DNA from: Persicaria tinctoria
Taxonomy: Eukaryota; Streptophyta; Magnoliopsida; Caryophyllales; Polygonaceae
DNA: 64,000 nt
NCBI GenBank assembly: GCA_037127255.1
Contig: JBANSL010000001.1
Span: 41,903,001 to 41,967,000, forward strand
Direction of reading: 5' to 3'
The position numbers and the translations under genes are program-made. Of the stretch, positions 10,853-22,949 are shown piece by piece. Each line of letters starts with the position of its first letter. Within the stretch, counting starts at the first letter, position 1. The notes under the pieces are model-generated. The model saw nothing but the letters and a program-made list of their open reading frames with translations. It made no database searches and was not told the origin of the DNA.

Positions 10853-12492
10853 TCTATTAGGAGGGATTTTGAGTCTAAAATAAATATGAAATATAAATCT
10901 CAAATTGATTTCCGATGTCCACGCAAATAAATTACAAGAAACCCTCCCGCTGTAGTGGTAGGGAATCAGGATCGAATCCACGAGGAAGCGTGTCAACCCT
11001 TGCCAATTCAGTTCCGAAATAGCTCTGAAGTTGACTGAGTAGGGAGGACTCGATGTCAAGTGTGTGTGTGTGTGCGCGCGCGCAGTGAAAGCTTAACTTT
11101 GCAAAAAATAAATAGTCGAAAAAGATGTCCGAAGAAATAAGGATGGATGAGGAAAATAGATGAACAGAAATAAACACAAATTGGTTGGTTTGATTCAATA
11201 AACTAAAAGCTTCCAGAGTCGGGAATTCTTGCCGCAACGATAAACATATATGATATATGCCAAATTCATGAAAGAATATGCATTTTCATCAAATAACTTT
11301 CGTTATTAACAATTAAGAATATAGAGGCTCTCGCATAAACCCTAATTATTACTACCCTATTTGATATTTAATCCAAATTCATATTAAGATCACTTTCGCT
11401 TTAATAATACAAATAAGGATTTACCTAGTACTATCGAAGAAGAATCATGCAAATATGGATAGAAGACGAAGTTGCATATAAAAATCATGCCTTTCAAGCA
11501 TAAACTCACATGGCTATCGTCTGGCTCACCCCAAGCCTAGAAGTAGGGTGACTACTCGTGCCTCGTGATCATAACAAACATCAAACTCATAAAGGAAATA
11601 ACTATTTGTATTGAAATAAAAAAGAGAACTTACAACCGAACAAGCAACAATCGATTTAACTTCACAACTCACTCGGCCTCCACTCTAGTTTTCTACTTTG
11701 TATTGCCTAACTAGTCTTTGCTCAATTGCTTGAGAATAGAATGAATAAAAACTCAAACCCTAGAGCTTTATTTGTAGGCTTACAACCTTGCTGTCTAAGG
11801 AAGAAGCAATTCTATCTATATCTACTTTATATCCATCTAAATTTAAGGATAAATGTTCAACAATAGAATAAATAAAAAAAACTAATTTCCCCCTTGGTAA
11901 TTTAGGAATTTAACCTAGGGGGATAGATGGTTTTCAACTTGGATAAAAGATTATTTCCTTCGTGAACAAGCAAAGGCAACCTCGGACTTGGACTTAGACT
12001 AATGTCAGATCGGGCACTGTGGGCCACTCAATATCGAGTAAGGGTACTATACATCGACTCTGGTTCACTGTCTCAAGTTGTTCTCGGGTGTGATCACTAG
12101 ATTTCTGCTCCGTCTTCCACTCGACATCGAGTGCTCTGTGTGCTAGAGTCAATTTTCACTCGTCCTTGGCTCCGTAGGTATATGTGTCGAGTTAGTTCCA
12201 CTCGACGTCGACTCGTCACATTGAGTAGTTTGCTCTCCTTTTCTTCTGCTCGATGCACTCCTCTGGCTTACACTCGAAATCAAGTCACTTGGTAGACGTC
12301 GAGTGACTTTTCAGTAGACGTCGAGTGCTTGATAGCTTCTCTTCCTCCTCTCCAAATTGCTCATAAAACATCTCGATTTCTGCAAAATTAAACAACAACT
12401 AATGTAGATCTCCATAATTAAAAAATAAGTATAAACTACAAAATTCCTGCACTATTCTAACCAAGAGATATAAAATGCGGACAAAAATCGAT
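10853..12492 (-). repeat. E1 5' LTR, outer end missing
   Basis: The inner end (TAGGAGGG..., then GAATCAGGATCGAATCCACG) aligns with the E5 LTR start at 56414, and the outer end (CTAACCAAGAGATATAAAATG...AAAATCGAT) with E5 at about 58445-58490. Roughly the last 40 bases are lost at the junction with E2. A (GT)n(GC)n run lies at 11061-11083. TCGA-NN-TCGA motifs at 12000-12320 have CG or CA in the centre. The 5' LTR TATA box has decayed to TTTATTTGTAG near 11767. Confidence 0.7.
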
Positions 12493-13373
12493 CTTTCCAG
12501 AATCACCGATCGTCCCTGCAAATGCAAAGGAGTATCTGCATCCTACTCTGGATGTTCCAGAATCACCGATCGTTCTCCCTCGCGTTAACTTTGAAATTCA
12601 ACCTTCTTTTATTTCTGAAATTAGGAGCAATCAATTTCAGGGGAAACCCAATGAAAGCCCTTTAGAGCATATAGTTGTTTTTCTAGATTTGTGTGAAGCT
12701 ATTGCAGATGATGCCAATCTAGAATATCTAAAACTAAAGGCTTTTTGTTGGTCTCTTGCAGGGAATGCTCAACATTGGATCGAGGGTTAGGCTCCACAAT
12801 CTATTCACATGTGGAACGAACTAAGGGATTTGTTTTTCAACAAGTTCTTCCATCCATCCAAAGAAGCGCAGCCCAGACAGCAAATCACGACTTTCAAGCA
12901 AAATCCAGGGAAAACACTCGCACATGTGTGGGAGTGCTACAAGAGACTGCTGAAACCCTATCCTATGCATGGGCAACCACCATATGTAATCCAGGAAATC
13001 ATCTTCAATTGTCTGGATGTGCCAACAAAGGAGCGGATCAACAACTATACGACCTATAGGTATCTCAAGTATACACCACGACGTGCTTGGAAAACCTTTG
13101 AGACGTTGGCCAACTACAATAATACCTATGGGACTGTTGCGGCCTCCGATGAATGGTATGAAAGGCCTGCCCCATGTATGCCACCCAAGGAAGTTAATTC
13201 GGACGTCAAGGGTCATATCCACAATGACTAGGTACGCCGTCTCACCAAACAAGGTAAATTTCTGTCTAAAAACAAACCTTTTTTGGAGTGTGGGTCTGTG
13301 AGGCACAACACTACTGCGTGCCTACATGCCGACCAAGTGCAGCTTGCAAAGACCCAAGAAGAGGCGCGCTATG
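12493..13373 (+). pseudogene. E2: gag fragment of an Athila-like TR-GAG element
   Basis: The + strand translation has gag blocks closest to E1: SFISEIRSNQFQGKPNES, then LKLKAFCWSLAGNAQHWIEG, a stop, then frame 12809-13231 with KTLAHVWECYKRLLKPYPMH and YVIQEIIFNCLDVPTKERIN, a stop, and a degraded zinc knuckle (ECGSVRHNTTAC; the first Cys is lost). It ends exactly where the E3 LTR starts (13374), so E3 inserted into E2. A 19-base sequence (TTCCAGAATCACCGATCGT) is repeated at about 12496 and 12553 near the left end. Confidence 0.75.
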
Positions 13374-15120
13374 TGTTGTGAGCTGAATCTGTCGTGTTTT
13401 ACAGTAACTTTTATATCGATTTCTGCATACATTTCATGCATTTGGGCTAAGATAGTACATAATCTATGTAGTTTATGTTTAATTACCAAATTATGGAATC
13501 TTCACCAGTTTCTGTTTAATTCAGCAGAATTCGAGGCAAATTACAGCAGTTTTGAGAAAGGTCGGAAAAGCTCAGAAATCAACTACAAAAGTCCAAGGTC
13601 GAGAAGTAGCGGAACCAGTCGAATCAAGCTAGGACCCTACTGTTACTCGACCTCGACGAAGGTGTTCGAGCACAGACCTTGTCGACTAAGCCTTGATCGA
13701 GAAGATAAGAGCCAGATCAACCCGACTCCGAAAGCCAACTCGATCTCGAGTACATCTTGTCGAGATCGACCACACTTCAACGCCATGTCCGGAGTCGACA
13801 AGCTGAGACAAGCCGAGAAGCTGAGGACGGAGACGCCGAGCCAACCCTACTCGATCTCGAGGAAGCCTTGTCGAGATCGAGGACCCCCATGGCGCCAATC
13901 CGAGTCTATGCCGAGGAGGAGTTCCTCGATCACACCAGTTAGCCATCCTCGACGACTTCCCAACTCGATCTCGAGTTATCTTGTCGAGATCGAGGAGCCA
14001 GGAGCACCTCTCCGAGCCTTGTCGATCAGAGCTACCCGACCAAGCCAGCCAGCCCAGTCGATGACCATGTCGACTCGAGATCGACGAGCCATGGTCGAGA
14101 TCGACGAGCCGTGTCCAGGAGCGCATTACGCGGTTTGACTATCCTACTCGGTTTGGGAATCCTTGGGGCCAAAGGAAGCCAAGTCTATCCGAAATCCATC
14201 AAGTTCTATCTATGGAAGACAAGATCTATCAACATGAGAAGACTTACCTATTTAGATTTAATTTCCCATCTTTAGATTTAATTTCTTTATGGCATTTATT
14301 TATCTTTTAAGCTTTTTAGATATAGATAGAGATATTCTATCCTTGAATAGCAAGGAATAGAAGGCTATAAATAAAGCCCTAGGGGCTGGTTTTTCATTCA
14401 TTCAATCACACATTCAATTCACAAGTTAGAGAAGTAGTTCAACATAGACAGGTTAGGAGTTCAAAGGTTTTAGGGTTTTGGCATTCTGCGAAAGTTGATT
14501 GCCGGGATTGGAAAGGCTTTGAATATAGTTTAATGCAAGTTTTTTTTCATACATCAATGTCTGCTATTGCGATGAGGAGCGAGTAGTCGACCCACTTCTG
14601 GGGCTGGGGTGAGCCTGACGGTGGCCATGTGAGGTGATGCGGTAAAGGTCAGATCTCGTTATGCAATTCATCTTCTATCCCTATGAGCATGATTCTTTTG
14701 CGAGAGTTGAAGGTGATCCTTGTTTGTATTATTGAAGCGAAAGTGATCTTAATGCAACTTGGATTAATTATGTGAAAAGGGTTAGTAACAATTAGGGTTC
14801 ATGCGAAACCCTCTATATGCCTATTTATTAATAACGAAAGTTATTTGATGGAAAGCATGATCTTTTATGCCTTTATGTGTTACTTTGCATGGTTATCATT
14901 GTGGTGTTGATACCCTAGCTTTGGAAGTTCTTTATATATTGATTTATTTCTGTCGAAATCTGAGATTCTGTGTTCGAATTTGCAATTTAAAAATTTCTGA
15001 GTTTTGGTCGATCTAGAGAAGGAGCTTGTCGAGATCAAGTAGGCCTTAGTCGATCTCGAGTAGGGTTTGGTCTTGATCGAGTTGCTTCTGTCGTCGATTA
15101 TGAAGTTTCTGTTTTTGCTG
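13374..15120 (+). repeat. E3 5' LTR, inner end deleted
   Basis: It begins TGTTGTGAGCTGAATC, the counterpart of the outer end of the E5 LTR read on the other strand, and stays alignable through TTTCATGCATTTGGGCTAAG. Four divergent repeat units of about 100-120 bases at 13730-14110 each carry two TCGA-NN-TCGA motifs. A TATA box is at 14366. The last part near 15000-15090 is still LTR (CTTGTCGAGATCAAGTAGGC), but the terminal CTTACAACA-type end is gone. Confidence 0.75.
14366..14373 (+). promoter_or_regulatory. TATA box of the E3 LTR
   Basis: TATAAATA in GGCTATAAATAAAGCCC. The same box is found at the equivalent place in both E5 LTRs and in the solo LTR, so it is probably the family promoter. 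Confidence 0.65.
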
Positions 15121-15178
15121 TCATTCGCGCCTTAGGTAGTCAGATCTCACTTTTTTCTTTGAGTTACTTTACAGGTGT

Positions 15179-16061
15179 ATGCGCCGTTGTGGTCAACCAC
15201 CTGAGTTTGACGGCTTAGACGAACCAGAGCGCCTTCTACACATCAGAGCTAAACTGCAAAGAGACATGGCAGCTGCAGAGATACAGGAACAGCTGATCCC
15301 AAGGCTTACAAGGGAATTGGCCGCTAAAGATGTTGCTATCGCCACTGAGAAAGCAGCAAGGGCACAAGCAAAGGCTGAGCTTGCCCAGTACCCAACCACG
15401 ATAGAGGATTATATACACCTTGATTCTTATAGAGCTTAAAAATAATGCTTTTTTTTGGTAGATTTAATGAGTGTCCTCTTGAACATATTACCAATTTTTC
15501 TGACATGTGCCGTACTCTTGCTGAAGGTACAACTTTGGAATATGTCAAGATGAAGGCTTTTCGCTGGTCTCTCGCTAGGCCTGCACTGAAGTGGCTGGAA
15601 GGGCTGAAACCAAGATCACTCACAACATGAGCCCAAGTAGAGCAAGAGTTTCTGAACAAATTTTTCCCTCATGCAAAGACAGCACTCCTCCGTCAGAAAA
15701 TCACCGCCTTCAAACAGAAGCCTGGGGAGCCGCTGGCAAAGGCACGGGAGCGCTACAAGGAACTGTTGCGATCTTGCCCTACTCATGGACAACCACCCTA
15801 CGTCATTCAGGAGATCTTCTTCAACTCTCTTGATCAAGTCACTAAGGACAGGATCAACCAGTATACTCGCTATGAGTATCTGATGATGCCACCAATAGAC
15901 GCATGGGGAGTGCTCGACAAGCTCACTAACTATGACAACAAGTATGGGTCTACTGCAAACTATGAAGAGAACCCATACGCCAGGCAAGCACCATCCATGC
16001 CCCTCTATGAGCCTCCTAAAGAGATTGATCCGTATGTAAGGGAGCAGTAGTACAGAGATTA
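15179..16061 (+). pseudogene. E3 gag, 5' portion
   Basis: It starts with RRCGQPPEFDGLDEPERLLH and a predicted coiled helix (QEQLIPRLTRELAAKD). About 80 bases are missing after DYIH compared with E5. The second part (15445 on) encodes GRFNECPLEHITNF, FRWSLARPALKWLEGL, a stop, then a frame with KKFFPHAK-like sequence and from 15766 CPTHGQPPYVIQEIFFNSLD and MPLYEPPKEIDP. Stops at about 16048 and 16060 replace codons kept in E5 (EQFYRDQN). The reading continues after the CACTA element. Confidence 0.8.
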
Positions 16062-16993
16062 GAACACTACTAGAATTCTATTCATAGACATCGGGTATAA
16101 ACCAATGTTAATAAAAAAAAAATTCGACGTGTTAGTGGGTGGTGTTAAAGATCCCAACTTTACTACATCGGTTTATAACCGATGTCTTTAATAATTTATA
16201 ACATCGTTTTTATTTTTAATAATGACTTAAATACATGGATATAATTACTTTTTTATTGATTCATCTAATATAACCATTATTATTTTTCATTTCTAGCATT
16301 TTGGAGGTACGTAGGGTAATACATAATTTCAAATTAGCATCGCTATTTTTTATAAACCTGATGTCTTACATTGCTACACACATCGGTTATGTATTATTCA
16401 ATTTGTGAATACTCTTTTTTCATTTGTAATTTGTGATATTATTTTATATAAATATAATATACCATATTGAATATTTTTAAAATCAATGTTATTTATATAT
16501 TTTCAAATCAGTTTTTTCTTTGAAAGTGATGTTTTGATTATTTACAACATCATTTTATATATTTTTAACGATATAATTGCTACATATACACATCTGTTTT
16601 TTTTAATAATTTTCATAGATGCTGGGTTTAGAAATTGATTTGTATCGTAACGGTCGACGTATTTACAAACTTAGACATCACTTTTCGCTCTCAAGTTCGA
16701 TGTGTTTCATTAAATACACCTCATAATCTATATTATGACATTGTTTTGGCAAACAGAAAATTAAACAATGCAAAAGACTATAACCAATACATTAAATAAT
16801 GACAATAGAGTCGAATACAAGATGACAACAGGGCTAAATACAGAAAATGTACATCAATAGTCGAATTCTAAGCTTGACACAATACACTTAATAGGAGAAA
16901 AAAAAAGTGACTTGCGAAAAATGTCTTGTATTGTAGATCTTGGCTGAAGCACACAAACACCTCATGAGTGCTTGAATTAATTAAGCAGCCCAC

Positions 16994-18889
16994 CTCTTGA
17001 AGTGCCTTGGTTCATAGCATTCCCTAGTTGCAGGATAGTGTGCATGATTCTTCTCAATTTTTTAGAACCTCTCACCTATAAAGATGAGTGTGGAGGCAGG
17101 AATGTCATCATTTTGAAACATGTCTCAAGAGGGAAAACAGAAACAAACAAATAAAATAAAAAATGAAGAACCATCACTTGCCTCCTCAGAAGTAGAATTT
17201 ACAATGTTCAGATTTTTTCTTAGGTCAGAAACCTGGAAAAAAAAATGTGAAATTTCAAGAGGAAGAACAAAAGAAATAAAGACAGTCCAATATGCTCATA
17301 TATAGAGAACAACCACTCACCTGAGTATTAAACTGCATCTTAAAACAAAAGACCCTTAGCTTTGCCTCCACTCGGGGTACTTTCATCAACTCTAAGAAGA
17401 ACTATAGAAAAATTACGAGAAACGAGTTAGACGGAACACGGATACAACTGGGCATTATTTTTCATGAATGTTATGCAGTCAAAACTAAGGCATGTCTTCC
17501 ATCAAGACACAACACAACGAAATATTTTATAGTTTTACTTGTTGGTTATCGTGGAATTTGAAAACAGATGTTGTGGTAAGGGAGATTGATCCCCCATAAG
17601 CACAGATGATGTTCCAGGACTTCCAGCCACCATGAAATTATTTGAAGGTAACCAAGATGGTGTCTTGTAATCAAGTCTTTCCTGACTAATCCTTGAAGGC
17701 ATTTTGAATTAATCTAATACCAAATTTTTTCCATTTTTATAAAATATCAAACAAGATAAATAAGATGTGTCACTCTATGCAGCGTGAACAAGAGAGGTCA
17801 AATAAACACTATGCAATGTGAACAAGAGAGGTCAAATAAAAGAGTGGATTTTCCCCTTTCTAGAAGTATGCAAAAATGTGCATGCAGATTCAGGAATGTC
17901 ACATACTCACATCTCCTATATTTGCATCAGTATTCAGTAGTTTAACCTTCATTTGTTTATCAATCAGATATTTCAGTGAGATAAAAAATTTGTCAAGGGA
18001 ATGGACTAAATGTATTGCTAATGAATAACTGAACAATAATGCCCTCATTACTGGCATACTGCATTTTATCATACCTGTAATGAAAGATCAATAATTCAGG
18101 GGCCATACCAACTATTAGGTTGCAAACTTTTCTATTTACTATAAAGTTAAACTATGGTCTCAAATTCTCAATGCTTCTTATACATTTTGTTCAAGGAGAG
18201 GAAAAATGAAAGAGAATTCAACAAACCTGCTCACATTTCCCTAAATTTTCCTTGTTACCAGTGTATCCCTGGAAATTTAAGGAATATAATTAATAAAGCA
18301 AATGAGATCATATTTCACCTCAAAATAAATTCAATAGCACTACACCAGTGTGGTCAAAGAACATAATACAGGAGAAAAATGTCAAGAGAGAGTGTGGTAA
18401 GTTCATCATCAGAACTATATCAGCTAAATACCTACTTCTCCATCTCCTCTTTCGATGGACAAAACTTTATAAGGTTTTCCACCTGGTCAATGTCTAAACC
18501 CGTATCGTCCAAGGCAAGCACTGAACTCTGCATCATATTCCACAGAAGCAAATGCAGGAATGTGAGGCATTACCATTCCCTTTTCTAGGAAAATATTTGG
18601 TTCTTCATAAAACCTAGCTGAAAAGCTCCTGAAAGTAAGTGTTCCCAAGAATTCTTAGGGAATTAATTCCCTTAAACTTTCTTCACAATCATCATCTTCT
18701 CAAATATCAATTACAAATACAACTCTTCCCAATAAATCAACAGCTCAGTTCTCAAATCATAAAATGCAAAATATAATATTGTATAGTGCTAAGAGAAACA
18801 TGAAGATTTGGGCTTACCATTAAATCAGGCAAAGGAATCTTGACCTTTGACAACATTATTTCACAATTATATGCTCGTCTTATCTCCAC
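16994..18889 (-). pseudogene. Captured formin FH2 gene fragment with introns
   Basis: Six exons with flanking splice sites, in order on the - strand: 18889-18818 (IRRAYNCEIMLSKVKIPLPD), 18527-18432 (LDIDQVENLIKFCPSKEE), 18268-18227 (GYTGNKENLGKCEQ), 17401-17321 (FFLELMKVPRVEAKLRVF), 17232-17182 (VSDLRKNLNIVNS), 17075-16994 (IMHTILQLGNAMNQGTSR). They fall in the order of the actin-nucleating formin homology 2 domain of plant formins and cover about 140 of some 400 residues. Introns have GT-AG ends except one GC donor after 17182. Exon 2 ends in TAG where plant formins read LLK, so the copy cannot make protein. Keeping introns shows DNA-level capture. Confidence 0.85.
17440..18226. other. CACTA interior between formin exons 3 and 4
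   Basis: About 800 bases without a recognised exon. A short - strand frame at 17550-17715 (MPSRISQERLDYKTPSWLPS start) could be a second captured fragment, but I do not recognise it. A 34-base tandem duplication (core GTGAACAAGAGAGGTCAAAT) lies at 17778-17841. Confidence 0.4.
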
Positions 18890-19213
18890 CTGCATGATGA
18901 AACATCACTTTAAGTAAATCTCTAAATGTAAGCTTTGACATCACTTCTAAATCAATTACACAAGTGAAATTGAGAAAAGCATAATATTTGCCTCCATTCT
19001 TACAGCTCTTCAAAATGTTGAAATAACCCTACTGCTGTAAAAAGGATTCCAGTTTGAGGATTATTACAAAATTTGCCTAAATAAACTTTTTGTCACAAAA
19101 GATCAACTAGTCTCGTCTCTTAATGATCACCATGATTTAAGACTACTTCATTGACACATGAATGCAGCTACCAGAAAGAAGACTAATGGAGGGTTGAAAG
19201 TCAGGAGACATTT

Positions 19214-19740
19214 ATGATCAAAATACTAGAGAGTCTGATAGCATCCTATATCAGGCCGACCTCTTCCCCACCATCGCCTGTAGCCGCGGGTAGGTTTGAA
19301 ACTGACGCCGCCGAACCTGTCAACCCGAACGACGATTTGCACTCGCAAGAGAGAACGAGAACCAAAGAGGAGGATTTGCACTCGCAAGAGAGGCCCTAGA
19401 GGAAGAGGGGTATTGCTTTAGATCTGAATTAGGGAAAGAGGAGCGGAAATCAGTATGTGAACCCTCATGTCTGAAAAAAAGGGTCGAAAGAAGGCTTACC
19501 AGATAGGTTTCCGAGTTCTGAGAAAGGGGGTCACCATCTTCATAGTTGCCAACCGAGGGAAAGAGATAGCGGAAGAGACGAGAGTAACACCATTGGCAAT
19601 TTTGGGGTTCTTCCTAGAAGCTAGAGGAAGGTGAATGATCGGAGAAGACGGGAGAGGCGCAGATTTGATAGAATTTGTTGTGTCTGAGAGAGAAAGAGAG
19701 AGAGAGAGAAAGTGGGTGTGGCCTGTGGGTTCGATATAAC
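19214..19740 (-). other. GC-richer leader-like segment of the CACTA element
   Basis: Compared with the AT-rich rest of the element, this stretch is GC-richer. On the - strand it reads as a CT-rich leader (a (CT)n run near 19690-19712), a short frame, then a donor-like CTGGTAAGCC near 19500. This looks like a promoter and 5' leader with an intron, either of the captured gene or of the element. Inference only. Confidence 0.35.
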
Positions 19741-19997
19741 CTTCCCCGGTTTTAGAAACACCCTAATTTTTTCCAAGTGTTTAAATCCCGCTAATTTCAA
19801 ATTTGAGAATTCAACCCCGCGTATTTCAAAAAATTTTAAATTAATCATTTAACATCAGTTGAACAAATTGGACGTTGTCTAAATTTTTATCAACATCAAA
19901 AATTTAATAACTGATGTAATAGAATAATTTATCATCATGTGTTTTTCTGACTGATTTAAAATGTGTGATGTCTATGAACAGAATTCTAGTTGTGGAA

Positions 19998-20412
19998 CAA
20001 GAAGCTCCTTAAGCAAGTAAAGTATCTTTCTCTCAACCAGCCTTGCATTGAATGCGGATCGCTGCGGCACACCACTACTGAGTGCCCACACACAGAGCAA
20101 GTCAGGCTGGCAGATCACCACAAAGAGGTAGCTTATGCAGGGGGTCCCAATCGCTACATGGGGGATCAAAGGTTTCAGCAACCACAATGGAACCAAGGTG
20201 CCCCTAGGAACCCCCCGCCCTACAGAGCTCCAGGACATCCGGAAATAGATCAGAAAAGGGATGATATACAGACAGTCCTGGAGGAAATACGGAATAATCA
20301 CTCAGAAACCAAACAGTCCTTCAACTCCGTCTATACCCAGATGCAAGGTGTCAACTCTAGGCTTGGGGAAATTGATATATGGCGAAAATTAGTTGATACA
20401 CATATTGGTTAG
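19998..20412 (+). pseudogene. E3 gag C-terminus with CCHC zinc knuckle
   Basis: Downstream of the CACTA element gag resumes: KLLKQVKYLSLNQPCIECGS and then the rest of a C-X2-C-X4-H-X4-C knuckle (C..C..H..C in CIECGSLRHTTTEC). A proline-rich tail and a helical segment (DIQTVLEEIRNNHSETKQSF) follow, ending at 20410. The knuckle is the nucleic-acid-binding part of gag. This stretch is free of stops. Confidence 0.8.
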
Positions 20413-20539
20413 CTACCATCAGGAATCCCCAGACAGTCAGGTTCGCTCCCTGGATCTTCATAACCAAATCCAAAGGGAAAGACTGGATACATCGCTGCTG
20501 TAAAACTCAGAAGCGGCCATCAACTGCAAGAGCCAGAAG

Positions 20540-21505
20540 TCGGAAAGCAGCAGAACAAAGAACAACAAGTCGACGTCGACAACACCTTAGTAGATCTCGA
20601 GGAGGGCCTGCTCGATCTCGAGGAAAAACTTCAGAAACCTTCATCTGCACTACACAACAACTCGAAGTCGACTACAGTGGTCGAGATCGAGAAGGATGTA
20701 CTCGACATTGAGGACGGTCAGCCCGAGAGCGAGGAAACTGCAACACCTCTGACATCTGTTCTGGCTTCGTATCAGAAAAAGAAGTTGTCTTTCCCCACAA
20801 AATCTCCAAAGGACCCGGCAGAAAAGAAATTTCAGCGCTTCATCAAGATGCTTCAGAACCTCAACGTCACCATCCCCTTCACAGAAGCTCTCAATGAAAT
20901 GCCATCCTATGTCAAGTTCCTGAAAGAGATTCTGAGCAAACAACGATCAATGGTTGAGATTACAGAGGAATGCAGCCATTTGGACATACTGGAGAAGAGG
21001 CCAGATCCAGGTAAGTTTGCTATAACCATTGGATTTTGTCCATATAAAATTATTGCCTTATGTGATCTTAGTAAGTATAATGCCTTTAACAATTTGGTCC
21101 AAGATTAAGATAGGTGCCCTAGAGCCTGTGGATGCTAGACTTTATATGGCCAACAACACGGTTGTCATTCCAACAGGCATGGTGGACAATGTGCCAGTAT
21201 AAATAGGTAAATTATTTGTCCCTGCTGATTTCTTAGTTGTTGATATGCAAGAAGATCCTGCTTGTCCAATTATTCTAGGAAGACCCTTCTTGGCGATGGT
21301 GGATGCCAACATAAGCGTAAGGAAAGGAGTGCTCACCTTCAACATCAACGATGAAGTAATTGAGTATTCCTTTAATAAAACTGAAACGCATACAGGTCCA
21401 ATGGAAGAGGTAAAATCTATCTCAGCTGGCTACATCACCTGCAGGGAACCCAAGGTAAGAAATATGACCCCTGAGGAGCTGGAAAAGAGGGATATGGAGG
21501 CCCAG
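20540..21505 (+). pseudogene. E3 protease region, degraded active site
   Basis: The first part is encoded by TCGA-rich DNA (VEIEKDVLDIEDG). Then come LPF-type and NVTIPFTEALNEMPSYVKFL blocks and KRPDPGKFAITIGF. At the active site the frame reads CDLSKYNAFN instead of CDLGASVSIMP and shifts near 21085. The tail resumes at 21245 with PACPIILGRPFLAMVDANIS and MTPEELEKRDMEAQ, after which the element ends abruptly near 21505. A small internal deletion at the catalytic loop therefore inactivates the protease. Confidence 0.75.
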
Positions 21506-22949
21506 GTTCCCCTCACGCCATCGCCTTCACTTCATCACCAACTCCACGACTATCGTTGAAGTTCTCAGCCCGTCACCACCACCGCAACCTCCTTCCTTCT
21601 CCTCTGTTTTGTTGAGAACAAGGCACCAATGCCACCCTCTCGTTCTTCCTCCTCCTTCCTCGAGCCCAACAGTTGTAGCACCATCCCACTACCTCCATCG
21701 ACATCCAGCACCCCACCGAAGCCACCCACGAGCTGACAAGTACCGCCGACGAGTCATGCCAGTACGTATTAATAAATCACATAATCAATAAAATCCTCAT
21801 ATCATCACCAGTTAAAATAAAACACGATCCCTACTCACCCGATTCCAATTCCCAAGCCAAGACCAACCTTCTTCTAGATTCACCAACACCAACTCAAAAA
21901 AAATTCCCTAAAGAAATCCCAATTCATTTTGATACTCCAATCTCGGCCCCTCATTCCACCAAGCACTACCTCACACCATCCACCCCTAAGATTCACTCCT
22001 ATCCCTAACTTCACGCCCGAGCATCCTCTTATGCTATGTCCTAAATACTCTCAAGAGCCATTCTCTACTCATCCCATACTACTCAAGAAATCACAACATC
22101 ATACCCTGCCAACCACATCCCCTCTAGAAACTTCCTCGATCACCGCCCAGTTGACCTATGGCTAACCATACCGCACTCGAGATTCACCCAAAAAGCTCAT
22201 CGGAACCACCAAACATGACCTCTCATAGATCCCAAACTCTTTCGGTCTAACCAAAGCGAACATAGCTTCTTGCAACTCGACCTTATACCACCATCGATCA
22301 TCCCAACAACTCAAATCCTTTCACCATTTTCTGAACACTCCACAAAAGTATCTCACCCACAAGTTCTAAAAGAAGCAATCATGAAATCATCACACATAAT
22401 ATCCACATCATATCAGCTAGCATTTATAGTAATATCGTCATAAGTTCATAATCATTATTACAAATCATCATATATGCACATAATCAAGTAAAGCTAGCAA
22501 GTTTCGTCATAACCTTAGCAAATAAACAATTCAGGTTCTCAGCATTTGTAGTTCATATTTTGTAGACCATTTAATTTAGATCATGCTTAGCAAATCAGAG
22601 TAGCAACACATCATGACATCACGACACATTAGACCTGTAAGGTGTAAAACCATACCATCATAGACAACAAACAATCAGGCAATGATCATTACCAAGTCAG
22701 CACATCAACACATAAATCTCATCGCTAGGTCAGTGCAATATCATCACCAACAAATTCAGAAGGATTAGTAATTTGAACAGAGGACACTCTCGCTTATAAG
22801 TCATATCTTACTCAGTAACCGCCATCCACGAAACGTGTTTGTCTTGCCGAAATCGTTGATCTTGAGGCTCGTGGGTTATTGACCCGCGCTTCCGCCACGC
22901 TGCGCTATCGCTATCTAACTTTTCGTTCCCCTTATGTGCGGTCGCTTAC
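21506..22949. other. Non-coding repeat DNA, no gene recognised
   Basis: C-rich, low-complexity sequence to about 21760 (many CCACC and CTCC runs), then AT-rich sequence with recurring CATCA and ACATCA words. It continues after the solo LTR at 24835 and probably belongs to the same old element. No domain was recognised in either direction. Confidence 0.4.

Larger units (their letters stand above)
7635..12492 (-). mobile_element. E1: TR-GAG-type Athila-like element, 5' part
   Basis: Reading right to left on the - strand: a 5' LTR (10853-12492, outer end missing), a tRNA-Asp primer-binding site, gag, protease and a short C-terminal ORF. There is no RT, RNase H or integrase between protease and the 3' non-coding region. 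The same compact plan is seen in E3 and in the nearly complete E5, so the lack of pol is a family trait. The inner 3' end is joined to the Athila integrase remnant near 7634. Its LTR is clearly diverged from that of E5. Confidence 0.75.
16065..19994. mobile_element. Non-autonomous CACTA (En/Spm) element with captured formin exons
   Basis: The left terminus is CACTACTAGAATTCTATTCA and the right terminus, read on the other strand, is CACAACTAGAATTCTGTTCA. The 3-bp target duplication GAA flanks it (16062-16064 and 19995-19997), and gag sequence continues on both sides. Subterminal repeats related to ACATCGGTTATAAACC occur at both ends; one at about 16170-16192 is a near-perfect palindrome. No TNPA or TNPD-type transposase was seen. 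The interior holds formin gene exons on the - strand (separate entry). Confidence 0.9.
13374..21505 (+). mobile_element. E3: TR-GAG-type Athila-like element, truncated, split by CACTA
   Basis: It consists of a 5' LTR (13374 to about 15120), gag (15179-16061 and 19998 on), then protease to about 21505, where unrelated sequence begins. The LTR end and primer-binding site are deleted: LTR sequence jumps straight to CATTCGCGCCTTAGGTAG, which in E5 lies just inside the primer-binding site. Removing the CACTA insert and one GAA copy restores the gag frame apart from point stops. Confidence 0.8.

Noticed and set aside
13326..14138. 270-residue + strand frame
   Set aside because: It starts in E2 gag and runs through the E3 LTR junction. 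TCGA-motif DNA has few stops in several frames, which makes long chance frames.
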